From contig NZ_JBBPCC010000023.1 of NCBI RefSeq assembly GCF_038070315.1, forward strand, positions 80,820 to 144,819: a DNA stretch of 64,000 bases. Direction: 5' to 3'. Below are positions 36,110 to 45,378 of this stretch, piece by piece. How positions within the stretch are numbered: position 1 is the stretch's first letter; each line of letters begins with the position of its first letter. The stretch is from Paenibacillus_G filicis (GTDB lineage: Bacteria; Bacillota; Bacilli; Paenibacillales; NBRC-103111). A program made the position numbers and the translations under genes. The notes beneath the pieces were generated by a model, which made no database searches, had not been told where the DNA came from, and worked only from the letters and a program-made list of their open reading frames with translations.

Positions 36110-36319
36110 ATGTTTTTGGCTGAAGCGGCAGCATCCTCTGCCAGTACGTTTAACGGGTTCGATATTTTTGTGGTCCTGTTTACCATTGTTATTGCCATCG
36201 GAGTCGTTCGTCAGATTCTCGCTCCGAAGAAAAATCCGTTTGCCATCGGCTTCGGGATCGTAGCATTGGCTGTTTTCGCGACTATGGACGTTGTCATGAT
36301 CAAGGGATGGATGGGCTGA
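36110..36319 (+). CDS. DUF2759 small membrane protein
   Basis: 69 residues with two membrane helices (GFDIFVVLFTIVIAIGVV and FGIVALAVFATMDVVMI) joined by a short basic loop RQILAPKKNPF. This matches the DUF2759 family of spore-forming Firmicutes, function unknown. ATG start with a strong GAAGGAGG site 8 bp upstream. Monocistronic: own promoter and terminator. Confidence 0.8.
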   Translation: MFLAEAAASSASTFNGFDIFVVLFTIVIAIGVVRQILAPKKNPFAIGFGIVALAVFATMDVVMIKGWMG

Positions 36320-36356
36320 TTCGCAGCGATCGTATCTCTTCAAAATAAGCGCGAAC

Positions 36357-36392
36357 AAAAAGGGTGTCTCCCCGTTGGAGACACCCTTTTTT
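36357..36392. terminator. Bidirectional terminator
   Basis: AAAAAGGGTGTCTCC and its reverse complement around a 5-nt loop, with A and T runs on either side, between two convergent genes. Confidence 0.9.
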
Positions 36393-36407
36393 GTTGTGCG
36401 GTGAAGC

Positions 36408-37376
36408 TTAAACCCACCACATCTCGCCGAGCGGTTGCTTGATCAGAACTTGCTGCAAGTTCTGTACCGCTTTGGCGAAGCCTTCCTCGATGGACATCAG
36501 TCCGTCTTCATGCTCGATGCTGACGGCATGGTCATAGCCTACGAGACGAAGTGCGCTGATGATATCCGCCCATGTCTTGAGGTCATGGCCATAGCCGACC
36601 GTACGGAACTGCCAAGCGCGGTCCAGCATGTTGGAGTAGGACTGCATGTCCGTCAAGCCGTAACGGTGAACGTTCACCGGATCGATCGTCGTATCCTTAG
36701 CGTGGAAGTGATGGATAGCTCCGGCACGGCCGAGAATTTGGATCGCTTGAACCGGATCGATACCTTGCCACCACATATGGCTCGGGTCAAGGTTGGCTCC
36801 GATGACTTCGCCAGCTGCTTCGCGCAGACGCAGGAGGGTAGCTGGTGTATGAACGGAGAAGCCGCCGTGCAGCTCGAGGCCGAACTTCACGTTGCGGTCG
36901 GAAGCGTATTTACCGGTTTCGGTCCAGTAAGGGATGACCTTGTTAGCCCACTGCCAGTCGAGAATTTCTTGGAAGTCTGGCGGCCAAGGAGCAACTGGCC
37001 AGTTCGGGTATTTGGCGTCATCGGAATCTCCAGGGCAGCCGGAGAACGTATTGACAACGGGTACTTCCAAGCGCTGAGCGAGATCAACGGTTTGGATAAT
37101 GGCATCGTGGAATTCCTTGGCTACCGCTTTCTGCGGGTGCAGCGGGTTGCCATGAACGCTAAGCGCACTGATCGTCAGGCCGCGCGATTCTACGGCTTTC
37201 TTGAACGCCTTCAGCTTGGCATCATCAGCCAGCAGCTCAGCCGGGTTACAGTGAGAGCTGCCCGGATATCCGCCTGTACCGATTTCTACAGCTTCCAGAC
37301 CATGCGCTGCGATAATATCGAGCGCTTCTTCAAACGGCTTCTGTTGGAACAATACTGCGAAAACACCTAACTTCAT
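36408..37376 (-). CDS. TIM-barrel sugar phosphate isomerase/epimerase
   Basis: 322 residues of the AP-endonuclease-2/xylose-isomerase-like TIM-barrel family. Candidate metal ligands are the Glu of GLELHGGF, the Asp/His of NLDPSHMWWQG, the His of HHFHAKD and the Glu of VSIEHED, all at strand ends as in the family. Members isomerise or epimerise sugars or inositol derivatives in the cytoplasm; the substrate here cannot be told. ATG start with GGAGGTG 9 bp upstream. Alone in its transcription unit. Confidence 0.85.
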   Translation of the reverse strand: MKLGVFAVLFQQKPFEEALDIIAAHGLEAVEIGTGGYPGSSHCNPAELLADDAKLKAFKKAVESRGLTISALSVHGNPLHPQKAVAKEFHDAIIQTVDLAQRLEVPVVNTFSGCPGDSDDAKYPNWPVAPWPPDFQEILDWQWANKVIPYWTETGKYASDRNVKFGLELHGGFSVHTPATLLRLREAAGEVIGANLDPSHMWWQGIDPVQAIQILGRAGAIHHFHAKDTTIDPVNVHRYGLTDMQSYSNMLDRAWQFRTVGYGHDLKTWADIISALRLVGYDHAVSIEHEDGLMSIEEGFAKAVQNLQQVLIKQPLGEMWWV

Positions 37377-37440
37377 AAAACAGACACCTCCGGATAATGT
37401 TCAACAATGTACGCGTGTTCAATAAGTAAGCCTAAAGCAA

Positions 37441-37469
37441 ATTATAACATCACATCGGTATGATCTCAA
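37441..37469 (-). promoter_or_regulatory. SigA promoter of the sugar isomerase gene
   Basis: On the minus strand: TTGAGA, 17-bp spacer, TATAAT, 65 bp ahead of the start codon. Confidence 0.75.
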
Positions 37470-37785
37470 AGTATCTTATTGAAATACAGCTACAGGACGA
37501 TTGCCTGGTGGGGTTAAGCTCCTTTAACAATGGAAATCCCACCATTCTTCTCACGTTTTGGGAGTGAGATGATTGGTGCCGTTCCGTTTCGTATAGGACG
37601 TTCAAAATGAGTAAAAGCTAAGAAACCAAGCTTTAATTCAGGCATTGTGTCGGCGGCGTGACAAAGTCTATATTCGACAAAAGAGCTCGACAGTATTCCC
37701 GATTCTTTGTACAGAACTTCCCTTATAATGGGAAATACCTTTCGAGGCTGCAGTCATCAAACTTTTTAAAGAGAGGGCGGATCGT
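37470..37785 (+). promoter_or_regulatory. Intergenic region with Spo0A-type box
   Basis: No gene is seen. TTCGACA at 37673-37679 is the Spo0A box TGTCGAA on the minus strand, and a one-mismatch copy (CTCGACA) follows 9 bp later. A TATAAT at 37725-37730 has no good -35 at 17 bp, which would suit an activator-dependent promoter for the next gene. Confidence 0.4.
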
Positions 37786-38124
37786 ATGGTGAGAATCAAG
37801 GATACACAACTGGTAGAAACTGTTGCCGGTACCTGGCTGCGCTTCCCAGACAGCTTTAAGAAGTTTCATTGCCTGGTCGAGCTGCCCGGACAGCTCACGA
37901 TGAACATCAATTCCAAGTCAGGCAGCATTCACATTCACAAGCGGGACAGCAACAATGTGTACCAGCCCTGCGGGGAGCTATCTCTATCTACGATCGGAAG
38001 TCAGCTGCAAGCGGCAGTGTATGGCATCCAGGCCCAGGGGGCCGGACCGCTGCAGCCGGGAAACGCCTCTATGGGGGGCTATGACAAGGGGGAACCATCC
38101 GTCCGGAAGTCGGACGCCAGTTGA
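37786..38124 (+). CDS. Hypothetical protein, 112 residues
   Basis: I do not recognise this family. The protein is soluble, without signal peptide or membrane helix. The first ~85 residues look folded (WLRFPDSFKKFHCLVELPGQ..., ISTIGSQLQAAVYGIQAQG-like); the last 25 are Gly/Ser-rich. ATG start behind AGAGAGGGCGG. It has a TATAAT upstream, possible Spo0A boxes, and a terminator behind, so it is probably a real single gene. Confidence 0.6.
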   Translation: MVRIKDTQLVETVAGTWLRFPDSFKKFHCLVELPGQLTMNINSKSGSIHIHKRDSNNVYQPCGELSLSTIGSQLQAAVYGIQAQGAGPLQPGNASMGGYDKGEPSVRKSDAS

Positions 38125-38163
38125 TCTGCGGAGAAGCAAGGGGGTACAGATGAAATAAAACGC

Positions 38164-38219
38164 AAAGAAGCAGCGCTTCGGGGGAGAATAAGCCATTCCC
38201 TGAACAACGCTGCTTCTTC
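38164..38219. terminator. Bidirectional terminator
   Basis: AAAGAAGCAGCG and its near-complement CGCTGCTTCTT bracket ~30 bases; it separates the hypothetical gene from the convergent six-gene operon. Confidence 0.75.
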
Positions 38220-38254
38220 TTCATGGCGGACCTTCTTCCGGTCTGCCCGGGCAT

Positions 38255-39409
38255 TTACCAAGACCAGTTAATCAGTCCGCTGTAAATTTTGTATACGGTA
38301 TGACTATCGCCGCTGTAGACGATAACAGCTGCTGTAATGAATAATTGCGTCAGTAAGCAGCGGGCGTAGAAATACCGCTTGGACACCTTGCGTTTGTTGA
38401 CGGTCGTATAGCCCAGGATGTTCTCCAGCCCGAGCAGCAGGCCGTGATAGACGCCCCAGAGCACATACAGCCAGCTGAAGCCATGCCAGAGGCCGATCAG
38501 GACCATCACAAGCATCGAGAGACCGGCAGCTGTCCACTTGGTCGGCGTCTGGCGTGAGACGAACATGAAGATGTGGTCCCGGAACCAATCCCCAAGGGTC
38601 GCATGCCAATTACGCCAATATTGGGTAAGCGTGGGCGACTGGAACGGTTTCTTGAAGTTCTCCGGTATGTTATATCCCATCAGACGTCCGAAGCCTACGG
38701 CAATATCGGAGTAGCCGGAGAAATCGAAGAAAATCAGAGCATAGAACCAGATCATCAGAAATACCGACTCATGCACGTGAAGCTGCTCGGCGCCGGAGAT
38801 GTTCTTGAACACATCCATCATCAGCGCAACGAGCACCACTTTCTTGAACATGCCGAGGATGATCCGCTTGACGTATTGCTTGGTCTGAGCGGCATCCACC
38901 TGATACGGCTGCTTCGTATCGGCCATGAAATCGCGGAATTTCAGGATCGGGCCGGAAGTGAAGGTCGGAATGAACAAGATGTAATTGAAGTAGTCCAACA
39001 CGCTGGCACGGGACTCCTTGCCGATGAAGAAGGCAAAGTACAAGGCGTCGATGACCTTGAGTACGTTGTAGATCAGTCCGAGCACGATAATAGCATCGAA
39101 TAACGGATGGGTGAACATCTCCATCCCGAACATCCGCAGCGTGCACACCGCCACTACGTTGGCCGCGATCAGCAGGACGAATGTCGTCTTACGCAAGTGC
39201 TGGAGACGTCCTAGCGCGATAAAAGCTACATAATTCAACGCCGTGTACACCAGATAGAACACGAACAGCTTCTGGCTGAACACGAGCAGAAAGCAGAGAT
39301 TGAACGCCAGCAGCAGGTAGCGCTTATTGCCTGGCCAGCGGCGCGTGAGCGCCAGCACAAGCACCATCCCGACCATGGCCAAGACGGCGTTCATATTCAA
39401 GTACCACAT
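38255..39409 (-). CDS. DltB-like MBOAT acyltransferase
   Basis: 384 residues, ~10 membrane helices, MBOAT family. The catalytic histidine is H309 in LIGLWHGFSWLYVLWG, with a second conserved H322 (VYHGLLLG). The cytoplasmic segment YNILFIPTFTSGPILKFRDF and the FKKPFQSPTLTQYWRNWHATLGDW stretch match DltB. DltB takes the aminoacyl group from the carrier protein inside the cell and passes it across the membrane. Last gene of the operon, 54 bp after the microprotein. Partner genes point to an amino-acid substrate and not acetyl, as in AlgI/PatA relatives. Confidence 0.88.
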   Translation of the reverse strand: MWYLNMNAVLAMVGMVLVLALTRRWPGNKRYLLLAFNLCFLLVFSQKLFVFYLVYTALNYVAFIALGRLQHLRKTTFVLLIAANVVAVCTLRMFGMEMFTHPLFDAIIVLGLIYNVLKVIDALYFAFFIGKESRASVLDYFNYILFIPTFTSGPILKFRDFMADTKQPYQVDAAQTKQYVKRIILGMFKKVVLVALMMDVFKNISGAEQLHVHESVFLMIWFYALIFFDFSGYSDIAVGFGRLMGYNIPENFKKPFQSPTLTQYWRNWHATLGDWFRDHIFMFVSRQTPTKWTAAGLSMLVMVLIGLWHGFSWLYVLWGVYHGLLLGLENILGYTTVNKRKVSKRYFYARCLLTQLFITAAVIVYSGDSHTVYKIYSGLINWSW

Positions 39410-39463
39410 GGTTGATTATCCTCCAAGCGCGTAGGCGTCCTCCCCGAGCAGCCGCTGCGGGAT

Positions 39464-39574
39464 CTAGAATCCTTCGTAAATAAACACACCTTCGCCCTTA
39501 AAATAAATGAGCACAAGGATGAGCATGGCCAAGTAGATCAGGATTTCGATGATTTGGCGAGCGACGCGAGCCAT
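39464..39574 (-). CDS. dltX: DltX-like 36-residue membrane microprotein
   Basis: Too short for standard gene callers. ATG at 39574 behind a near-perfect AAGGAGGTG at 6 bp; sequence begins MARVARQIIEILIY, continues with one membrane helix (LAMLILVLIYF) and ends GEGVFIYEGF. Canonical DltX is a ~45-residue single-helix protein with the C-terminal motif FIYNxF, whose tyrosine is proposed as the acyl relay between DltB and DltD. The same FIYxxF end is present here. The gene overlaps the DltD-like gene by 37 bp and precedes the MBOAT gene, so translation is probably coupled. Confidence 0.82.
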   Translation of the reverse strand: MARVARQIIEILIYLAMLILVLIYFKGEGVFIYEGF

Positions 39575-40467
39575 GCATCCACCTCCTTCGTAAATACCGG
39601 AGCGCCTTCCTCACGGTTCAGATGGACCAGATCGTGAAAGTATTTGGGGTCATACGACAAAAGCAGATCAAGCGTAGGTACGCCGGCGGCTTTCAGACGG
39701 GCATCGACAGTCTTTTTCAGCTCGGGCATATAGCGCGGCTGCTCGTAGCTCGGGTTCCATGGCATCCACACGACACGCAGAGGAAGATTCTGCGATTCGC
39801 TGTAGCGGATAATCCATTCGAGCGCCTCGAGATTGTCGATATACTGAGGCTGCTTGGCCCAGCCGTATTTCTTGTCGTAGTCCTGCTCTTTCGCCTTCAT
39901 TGTCTCCGGCTCCATATGACCGAAGTAAAGCATCTTATCGATCCAGCGCGGCTCATAGCGCGTCAGCTCCGCGGGATTCAGCTCGACAGCGCCTCGGTAC
40001 AGCTGGGTGACGGCTTCCGTTCCGGAATCAATGAAATACGAACCGTATTTGTACACATATGGCTCGTACCACGGTTTATACCACGGATAGGTGGGATCGG
40101 TCTCCATGATATCCAGCATCGTATGAACATCGATTCCAATAACGAGCTGCTGCTGGACGTGATAGCGGCCTTGCTCCAAGATAGCCTTCAGATCCGTCAG
40201 CTTGCCGTAGGAGAGGCCCATTTCAACCAGCTTGGCCGAGGATTTCTCTTCGATATAAGCACCTGTAACCGCCGAGTTGCCGAAGAAGACAGGGCCGCTG
40301 GTCGCCCCATCATGATGGTACACGGTCTTCGTGAAGTCATTCTTGTAAAAACGCCGCGACGTAACCATCGGGTCCCAATACGAGATCAGGACATCCGATA
40401 GTACGAAAGCGGCGAGCAGCAGCAGCACGAAGCTGTTCTTGCGAAAAAAGCGGATCGTAGTAGACAT
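39538..40467 (-). CDS. DltD-like SGNH acyl-transfer protein
   Basis: 309 residues from ATG 40467. One N-terminal membrane anchor (NSFVLLLLAAFVLSDVLISYW), the rest extracellular. SGNH-type catalytic residues: S65 in FFGNSAVTGAY and the D279-x-x-H282 pair in HDLVHLN, as in DltD (Ser near residue 70, DxxH near the end). DltD completes transfer of the amino acid to teichoic acid outside the membrane. The frame runs 45 codons further upstream within the ligase gene, but the ligase stop and the homology support 40467. Weak identity to DltD overall; call rests on catalytic layout and partners. Confidence 0.8.
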   Translation of the reverse strand: MSTTIRFFRKNSFVLLLLAAFVLSDVLISYWDPMVTSRRFYKNDFTKTVYHHDGATSGPVFFGNSAVTGAYIEEKSSAKLVEMGLSYGKLTDLKAILEQGRYHVQQQLVIGIDVHTMLDIMETDPTYPWYKPWYEPYVYKYGSYFIDSGTEAVTQLYRGAVELNPAELTRYEPRWIDKMLYFGHMEPETMKAKEQDYDKKYGWAKQPQYIDNLEALEWIIRYSESQNLPLRVVWMPWNPSYEQPRYMPELKKTVDARLKAAGVPTLDLLLSYDPKYFHDLVHLNREEGAPVFTKEVDAWLASLAKSSKS

Positions 40468-40480
40468 GATGCCGCCCGTT

Positions 40481-41677
40481 CTAGACCGATAGCTGCTGCC
40501 AAGCCGCATATTGCTCGCGGATGGCGGCCGGCCATTGCGATTCATCCAGGCCGTATTGGGCCAGGAACGCGAACGTCCAGCGTTCGATGCCGAAGCCGAC
40601 ACAGCCGGTGACGGCCGGGCGTTTGCCCATGGAAATATTGAAGGCGTTGCCGAAGGTGTTGCTATGGAAGTTAACCGAGCTGCAGGCGATCGACTTCTTA
40701 ATATGCGGGATCGTCAGACGCAGCTCATACTTCATTTCCTGATTGCGCTGGAAGGAAGCCTTCACTTGGAAATCATTGGTGAAGAATGGGTCGTTGGCGA
40801 CTTCGAGTATACTGTCAACCTGCCATTCCACAGCCAGCTCCTTCAGATACTCGATGGCGCGCAGGCGGTTTTCTTTCACGAAGTCCGGCTTCCCGACGAA
40901 AATGATCTCGCGCATGCTGAAGTCCAGCAAGCGTCCGAAATCCGTATGGTTGCGCGACTCGAAGCGGTGACACTTGGAGATCGCCGTAACGATGCGGCCC
41001 TCGCCTTCCAAGGTCTCGTTCTTCAAGCCCTCATAGCAGTGGTAGCAAGTGGAAGGATTCATCGTAAACTTAGGCTTCGGCATAGTGGCGTTCATGTCGA
41101 GAGGGCTATCCTGCTGCCAGCCCCCTTGATCCCGGATGGATTGAGAGAAAGCCTCAATCGTATCCAGGTCCTCACGCAGATGCGTCAGGAAGTGAATATG
41201 CTCAGGGAACGATGTGAAATGATTCGTTTTATTCAAGGTGTCGGCATGAATGACGGCCGGGTATTCCTCCGTCGTCAGTCCTTCGAAACGGGCCGCGATC
41301 TTCGTCACGAAGCTATAATCGAAAAACCTCATCAGGCTGGAGAAAGGCTCGCGGAAAATAAACAGCCCCGGCTCCAAAATCTTGATGATCTTCTTATCCG
41401 CCAGCTCAGCAATAATATCGCCTTCATACGGCGTATCGATATGCTGTTCGAACAGGATGTTCTCCTTGAAGCCGAAGTCTCCCTGGGAGAAGCGCTCGAT
41501 GAGCTTGCGGACACGTTCCTCGATGCCGGAGTTGCCTTTGGGCGAATCATGCTGGATACGGATCGTGTCAGCGTCGAGCTGGATATCGCTGATCGTCTCA
41601 TCGATGAACGATGCGGCGTATTTTAATTGTCCATGCTGGCTAGGGGCCAGTCCTTCCAAGGATACAATACATTCCAC
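40481..41677 (-). CDS. Class II aaRS-like amino acid:[carrier protein] ligase
   Basis: 398 residues. It is built like the catalytic core of an atypical (archaeal-type) seryl-tRNA synthetase without a tRNA-binding domain. Motif 2 is KCHRFESRNHTDFGRL and motif 3 is GCVGFGIERW (E365, R366). The zinc ligands C211, E240 and C359 match the Cys-Glu-Cys set of known amino acid:[carrier protein] ligases (Bradyrhizobium type), which activate Gly or L-Ala with ATP and load them on a phosphopantetheine carrier instead of tRNA. GTG start with GAGGT inside the carrier gene end; the carrier protein ends 6 bp upstream. It takes the place of DltA. Substrate is not predictable from sequence alone. Confidence 0.88.
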   Translation of the reverse strand: MECIVSLEGLAPSQHGQLKYAASFIDETISDIQLDADTIRIQHDSPKGNSGIEERVRKLIERFSQGDFGFKENILFEQHIDTPYEGDIIAELADKKIIKILEPGLFIFREPFSSLMRFFDYSFVTKIAARFEGLTTEEYPAVIHADTLNKTNHFTSFPEHIHFLTHLREDLDTIEAFSQSIRDQGGWQQDSPLDMNATMPKPKFTMNPSTCYHCYEGLKNETLEGEGRIVTAISKCHRFESRNHTDFGRLLDFSMREIIFVGKPDFVKENRLRAIEYLKELAVEWQVDSILEVANDPFFTNDFQVKASFQRNQEMKYELRLTIPHIKKSIACSSVNFHSNTFGNAFNISMGKRPAVTGCVGFGIERWTFAFLAQYGLDESQWPAAIREQYAAWQQLSV

Positions 41678-41682
41678 CTGCG

Positions 41683-41934
41683 TTACCTCGCCTTCTTAGA
41701 ATGAATGAACGTCGCAATTTCCCGGACAGTGTTCATCGAATGCAGCATCAGATCCTGCGGAGTAACTTGGATGCCGTATGTCTGTTCGATATGTGCGATC
41801 AGTGCGGTCGCCCCCATCGAATCGATAAAGCCATAATCGAATAGATGAACGTCTGTGGAAAAATCCTCATCATCCTGGTCGATATCGTAGCGGCTGCGGA
41901 TATGCGTTTCTAGCTCGTCAAGCAATTGCTGCAT
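41683..41934 (-). CDS. Acyl/aminoacyl carrier protein (DltC-like)
   Basis: 83 residues from ATG 41934, which follows AGGAGGC at 8 bp; four-helix carrier-protein fold. The phosphopantetheine attachment serine is S39 in FDYGFIDSMGATAL (DSM in place of the commoner DSL). Size and charge fit DltC and the small carriers paired with amino acid:[carrier protein] ligases. It is followed at once by the ligase gene, so the two are almost certainly partners: the ligase loads an amino acid on the S39 arm, and the MBOAT protein receives it. Confidence 0.9.
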   Translation of the reverse strand: MQQLLDELETHIRSRYDIDQDDEDFSTDVHLFDYGFIDSMGATALIAHIEQTYGIQVTPQDLMLHSMNTVREIATFIHSKKAR

Positions 41935-42021
41935 GAGAAAAGCCTCCTTGGCTGGATAGGTGAATAGCAACTAGCGCGTATCGTTTCTAAAGTAAAAGGC
42001 GGCTACCGGTCAAGCCAGCGC

Positions 42022-45000
42022 TTAAGGAGCGCTCCATGTTATCGTTAGCTTCACCGGATCGCCGAAATGAGTGACCGTATAGGTTCCGCTTGCCTCGTCG
42101 CGTTCTACCGTCAGGTCCGGCCCGTCAATCTGCAGCGGCACCGGGCTTATCAGCTTAACCTGCTGCATGCCTGCCGCTTGCAGACTCAGCTCCCAGTGGC
42201 CTTCCGACGCGTGAAGCGTATAAGGCACATTGACACGCTGCATGTGCAGCGCGGTGTTGTCGGGAAGCGAAGCTTCGGAAGCTTGGCCGTTTGCAGAAGC
42301 AGCAGACGCAGATGGAACCGTGCTGGCGGACTTGGCGTCCCCAGTCGAAGGCGATGCCGCCGATGCCGCCGATGCCGCTGCCGGCTTCGCGAAGCGGACC
42401 TGCTCCGTTTGCGCAGCACCGAAGTACAGCTTGCCGCCGCGCAGGTCGCGGACGGCGGAGTCCGTGTCCGGGAGACGCCCGCTATAGGCGCTTCCCGGCT
42501 CGACGACCAGCCCGAGCGTGCCGCGGTACTCCTCCGCCTGCTGCGGCACGCCGGAGGTATCCGGCGTGACATAGAAGCGGGGGTCCGCCTGCATCCCGAC
42601 CAGCCGCTTCAGCCGCAGCGTGACGGCGTCCGTCCAGGGACGTGAGAGCTTGACCTCGGTCGTCTTGGCATTCAGGAAGGAGCGGGCCATCTGCATCTCC
42701 GTCATGAAGTTATAGCTGTGCGTATTGCGAAGCTCGTCCAAGTAAGTGACGAACTCCAGCAGTTCCTTCTCGCGCAGCGGGAAGTGGTACTCGATATGTT
42801 CAAAATAATCGATCGGCATATCATTGGCCGCATAGGCTTCGAACAGATCCTTGGTCGAATATTGCGGGTCGGTGCGAAGCACCGGAGCCGGCGTATAAAG
42901 CATCATCGGCTTCTTCAGGTCCGGCTCGCCGGACGCATCCGTCATCAGGAACGGAAGCCCCCAGTTGTATTCCACGCCAAGTCGTGGATCTGCCTTAATG
43001 AACGACGGCTTGAAGCCGAAGTTGAACCAGATGCCCGCATCCCGTTCATTGCCGAGAGTCTGCGAGCGGTCCGGGTTGTTGATCCGCCACGTATGCTGGT
43101 TCGTACCGGGATTTTTCCACGGAATCCCCAGCTTGTTGAACGCCTGGCGATGCAGGGCGATCTCCTGCTTCTCCTGCGCATCGCTCGTATATTGATGGAA
43201 GAACAGATGCGGGTACAATTCCAGCCCGTGTTCCCTGGTATACCGGATAAAGGCGGACAGTTGCTCTGCATAAGGAAACTTCGGATCGTCAATCGGCGAC
43301 GGGGCGCTGAACTCCAGCTGCCCGACGATCAGATCGTCCCGGCCGTCGCCGTTCAGGTCGTACCATAGCGGCACGGCATTATGCCCGCCGACCAGCGCAT
43401 GATTGCCGAGCTGATTCAGGCTCGCGCCCTCGATTACGCCGGCGTCGCGCCAGGTAACGCGACCGCTGCTATCAACCTGCTGCAGATAGATGCGCAGGTC
43501 GCCTTCGCTGCCGCCGACGACCAGGTCGGCGCGTCCATCTCCGTTCATGTCGCGGACGGACGGAGCGGCAAAGGCTGACGGCAGCCGGAACAGCGGCTGC
43601 CCGGTCCCGAAGGCGAGCGCCCCGCCGGGGCTGCGCTCGCCTGGATACATCGTCACCGCTCCGCCGCCGTCCCCGACCACGAGGTCGGGCAGCCCGTCTC
43701 CGGTGACGTCACCGATGGCCGCCGCCACCGGCGCGGCGGCGGCCATCGGCTGCCCGCCGCCGAGTAGCGGCACCGGCGCAGTGAACACGCCGCCGGCTTC
43801 GCCGTAGGCGACGGCGAGCGAGCCGTCCGACCGGCCGAGGATCAGATCCGGCCGGCCGTTGCCGTTCAGGTCGTACGCCGCTACACTGGCGTACGACGAG
43901 CCTGCGGTCAGCGGAGCGCCCCCTGTGGTGCGCAGGGCCGTCCGCTTTCCGAAGGCCAGCGGAGCCTTCAGCCCCGGAGGGAGCTGCTGGTCGGCATACG
44001 CCTCATCCCCGCCTGAGAGGCCGGGGTATAGATAGATCGATCCGTCGCTGGAGCCGACGATCAGGTCGACTCGCCCGTCGCCCGTCACATCGGCGAGGGC
44101 TGGTACTGCGCGCACAGGCTCGGTGATCGCGTCGCCGAGCGACTTGTAATCCGGATAAGGAGCCAGCCGCACCGGCTGCCCGTCCGCCAGCACCCGCGTA
44201 CCGCTGGAGTAGAACGAATTCGGCGTCTCTCCCGCGAAGGCCGGCTTCTCCTGGGTGCCCGTGTTCAAGTGAACGATCACGGACTCCTGCCAGCGTCCCC
44301 AAGTAAACGCGGATCGGACCAGCGAGAAGGAAGGAAGCTGCTTGTAGCGGCGCAGCAGCTCTGCCCATTGGATGCCCTCTCCGTCGCGGATCGCTTCCAT
44401 CGCCTCGAAGTGATTCTGATGGGCCATCGCCGGCCGGCCGTAAGGCCCAAGCACTTTCTTCACACTGTAGCCGAGCTTCAGCTTGGATACATAGGCTGCA
44501 TACTCCGTACGCAGCAGCTCATTGCCGGCAGCGAATGTGAAGTGAAAGTAAGGATCCGTCTTCAACTGGTTGCGGTCAAAGTAGAGCGCACCGACGCTTG
44601 GCTTCAGCGCTGCATTGTCCTCGGCCGCCAGCCGGTCGAACCCGAGCGCAGGGTCCATGCCGCTCTGCAGATCGTAGCCGGTTAGGTAATAGCGGTTGGG
44701 CAGGAGTGTCCCGCTTAGGAACACTGTCCCCGAACCGACCCGGTTCACGCTGTACAGCGTGAGGCCGTTCATCGTGACGATCGGCTGGGCCGTCGAAGGC
44801 TTGATGCCTTTGCCCCAGGAGAACCGGCTCAGACTGCCCTGCGTATCATGGCGGAAGAACGTATCGGCGAACGTCTGCAGCACCTGCTGCACGCCCAGCA
44901 CGTCCGCATCGACGCCTGGGTAGCTCCATAAGCTGTCTCCTGGAGCCGCAGGCAGCTGAGTCTTGGCAGGAGCCGGTACGTCGATGACCTCGGCCGCCCC

Positions 45001-45378
45001 CAGGAAGGCGGGATCAAAGTCAGTGGCAAATTCATTTTCAAGGAACAAATGCCCGCCGCCCCGAACATAGGCTTCCAGCGCGAGGCGCTGGTCGTCCGTC
45101 AATGTCCGGTGTAGGGACGGGTCCAGATAAATGGTGTCATAGTCGTTCAGCTGGCGTGTGCTGAGACCGGTCAGCTGATGCTTGTCCAGCGAAAGTCCCG
45201 CTAGCAGAGACTGCTTCAACTGGCCGTAGGCTGACGGATCGAAGGCATCGCCTTGCGTCGCGTACAGCATCCGAACCTCCAGCCGCTTCTCCATAGGGAA
45301 CAGGACAAACAGAAGAACCGCAAGCGGCAGCAGCACGAGCGCGGTCACAACCACCTTGCGGAAAGGAGTACGTATCAA
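42022..45378 (-). CDS. Large membrane-anchored FG-GAP repeat protein of the operon
   Basis: About 1118 residues. N-terminal anchor (VVVTALVLLPLAVLLFVLF), then a ~230-residue domain resembling glutamine-amidotransferase-like/DUF4350 folds (DYDTIYLDPS..., ALEAYVRGGGHLFLENEFA). Five FG-GAP/VCBS repeats with Ca-binding loops DVTGDGRVD, DLNGNGRPD, DVTGDGLPD, DMNGDGRAD and DLNGDGRDD (~430-690) suggest a beta-propeller on the cell surface. The C-terminal ~430 residues recall polysaccharide deacetylases (HLFFHQY, NQHTWRINNP), but I cannot confirm a catalytic triad; an Ala/Ser linker precedes the end. First gene of the operon. TTG 45378 has GAGGG 6 bp upstream; ATG 45402 is an alternative. Confidence 0.75.
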   Translation of the reverse strand: MIRTPFRKVVVTALVLLPLAVLLFVLFPMEKRLEVRMLYATQGDAFDPSAYGQLKQSLLAGLSLDKHQLTGLSTRQLNDYDTIYLDPSLHRTLTDDQRLALEAYVRGGGHLFLENEFATDFDPAFLGAAEVIDVPAPAKTQLPAAPGDSLWSYPGVDADVLGVQQVLQTFADTFFRHDTQGSLSRFSWGKGIKPSTAQPIVTMNGLTLYSVNRVGSGTVFLSGTLLPNRYYLTGYDLQSGMDPALGFDRLAAEDNAALKPSVGALYFDRNQLKTDPYFHFTFAAGNELLRTEYAAYVSKLKLGYSVKKVLGPYGRPAMAHQNHFEAMEAIRDGEGIQWAELLRRYKQLPSFSLVRSAFTWGRWQESVIVHLNTGTQEKPAFAGETPNSFYSSGTRVLADGQPVRLAPYPDYKSLGDAITEPVRAVPALADVTGDGRVDLIVGSSDGSIYLYPGLSGGDEAYADQQLPPGLKAPLAFGKRTALRTTGGAPLTAGSSYASVAAYDLNGNGRPDLILGRSDGSLAVAYGEAGGVFTAPVPLLGGGQPMAAAAPVAAAIGDVTGDGLPDLVVGDGGGAVTMYPGERSPGGALAFGTGQPLFRLPSAFAAPSVRDMNGDGRADLVVGGSEGDLRIYLQQVDSSGRVTWRDAGVIEGASLNQLGNHALVGGHNAVPLWYDLNGDGRDDLIVGQLEFSAPSPIDDPKFPYAEQLSAFIRYTREHGLELYPHLFFHQYTSDAQEKQEIALHRQAFNKLGIPWKNPGTNQHTWRINNPDRSQTLGNERDAGIWFNFGFKPSFIKADPRLGVEYNWGLPFLMTDASGEPDLKKPMMLYTPAPVLRTDPQYSTKDLFEAYAANDMPIDYFEHIEYHFPLREKELLEFVTYLDELRNTHSYNFMTEMQMARSFLNAKTTEVKLSRPWTDAVTLRLKRLVGMQADPRFYVTPDTSGVPQQAEEYRGTLGLVVEPGSAYSGRLPDTDSAVRDLRGGKLYFGAAQTEQVRFAKPAAASAASAASPSTGDAKSASTVPSASAASANGQASEASLPDNTALHMQRVNVPYTLHASEGHWELSLQAAGMQQVKLISPVPLQIDGPDLTVERDEASGTYTVTHFGDPVKLTITWSAP

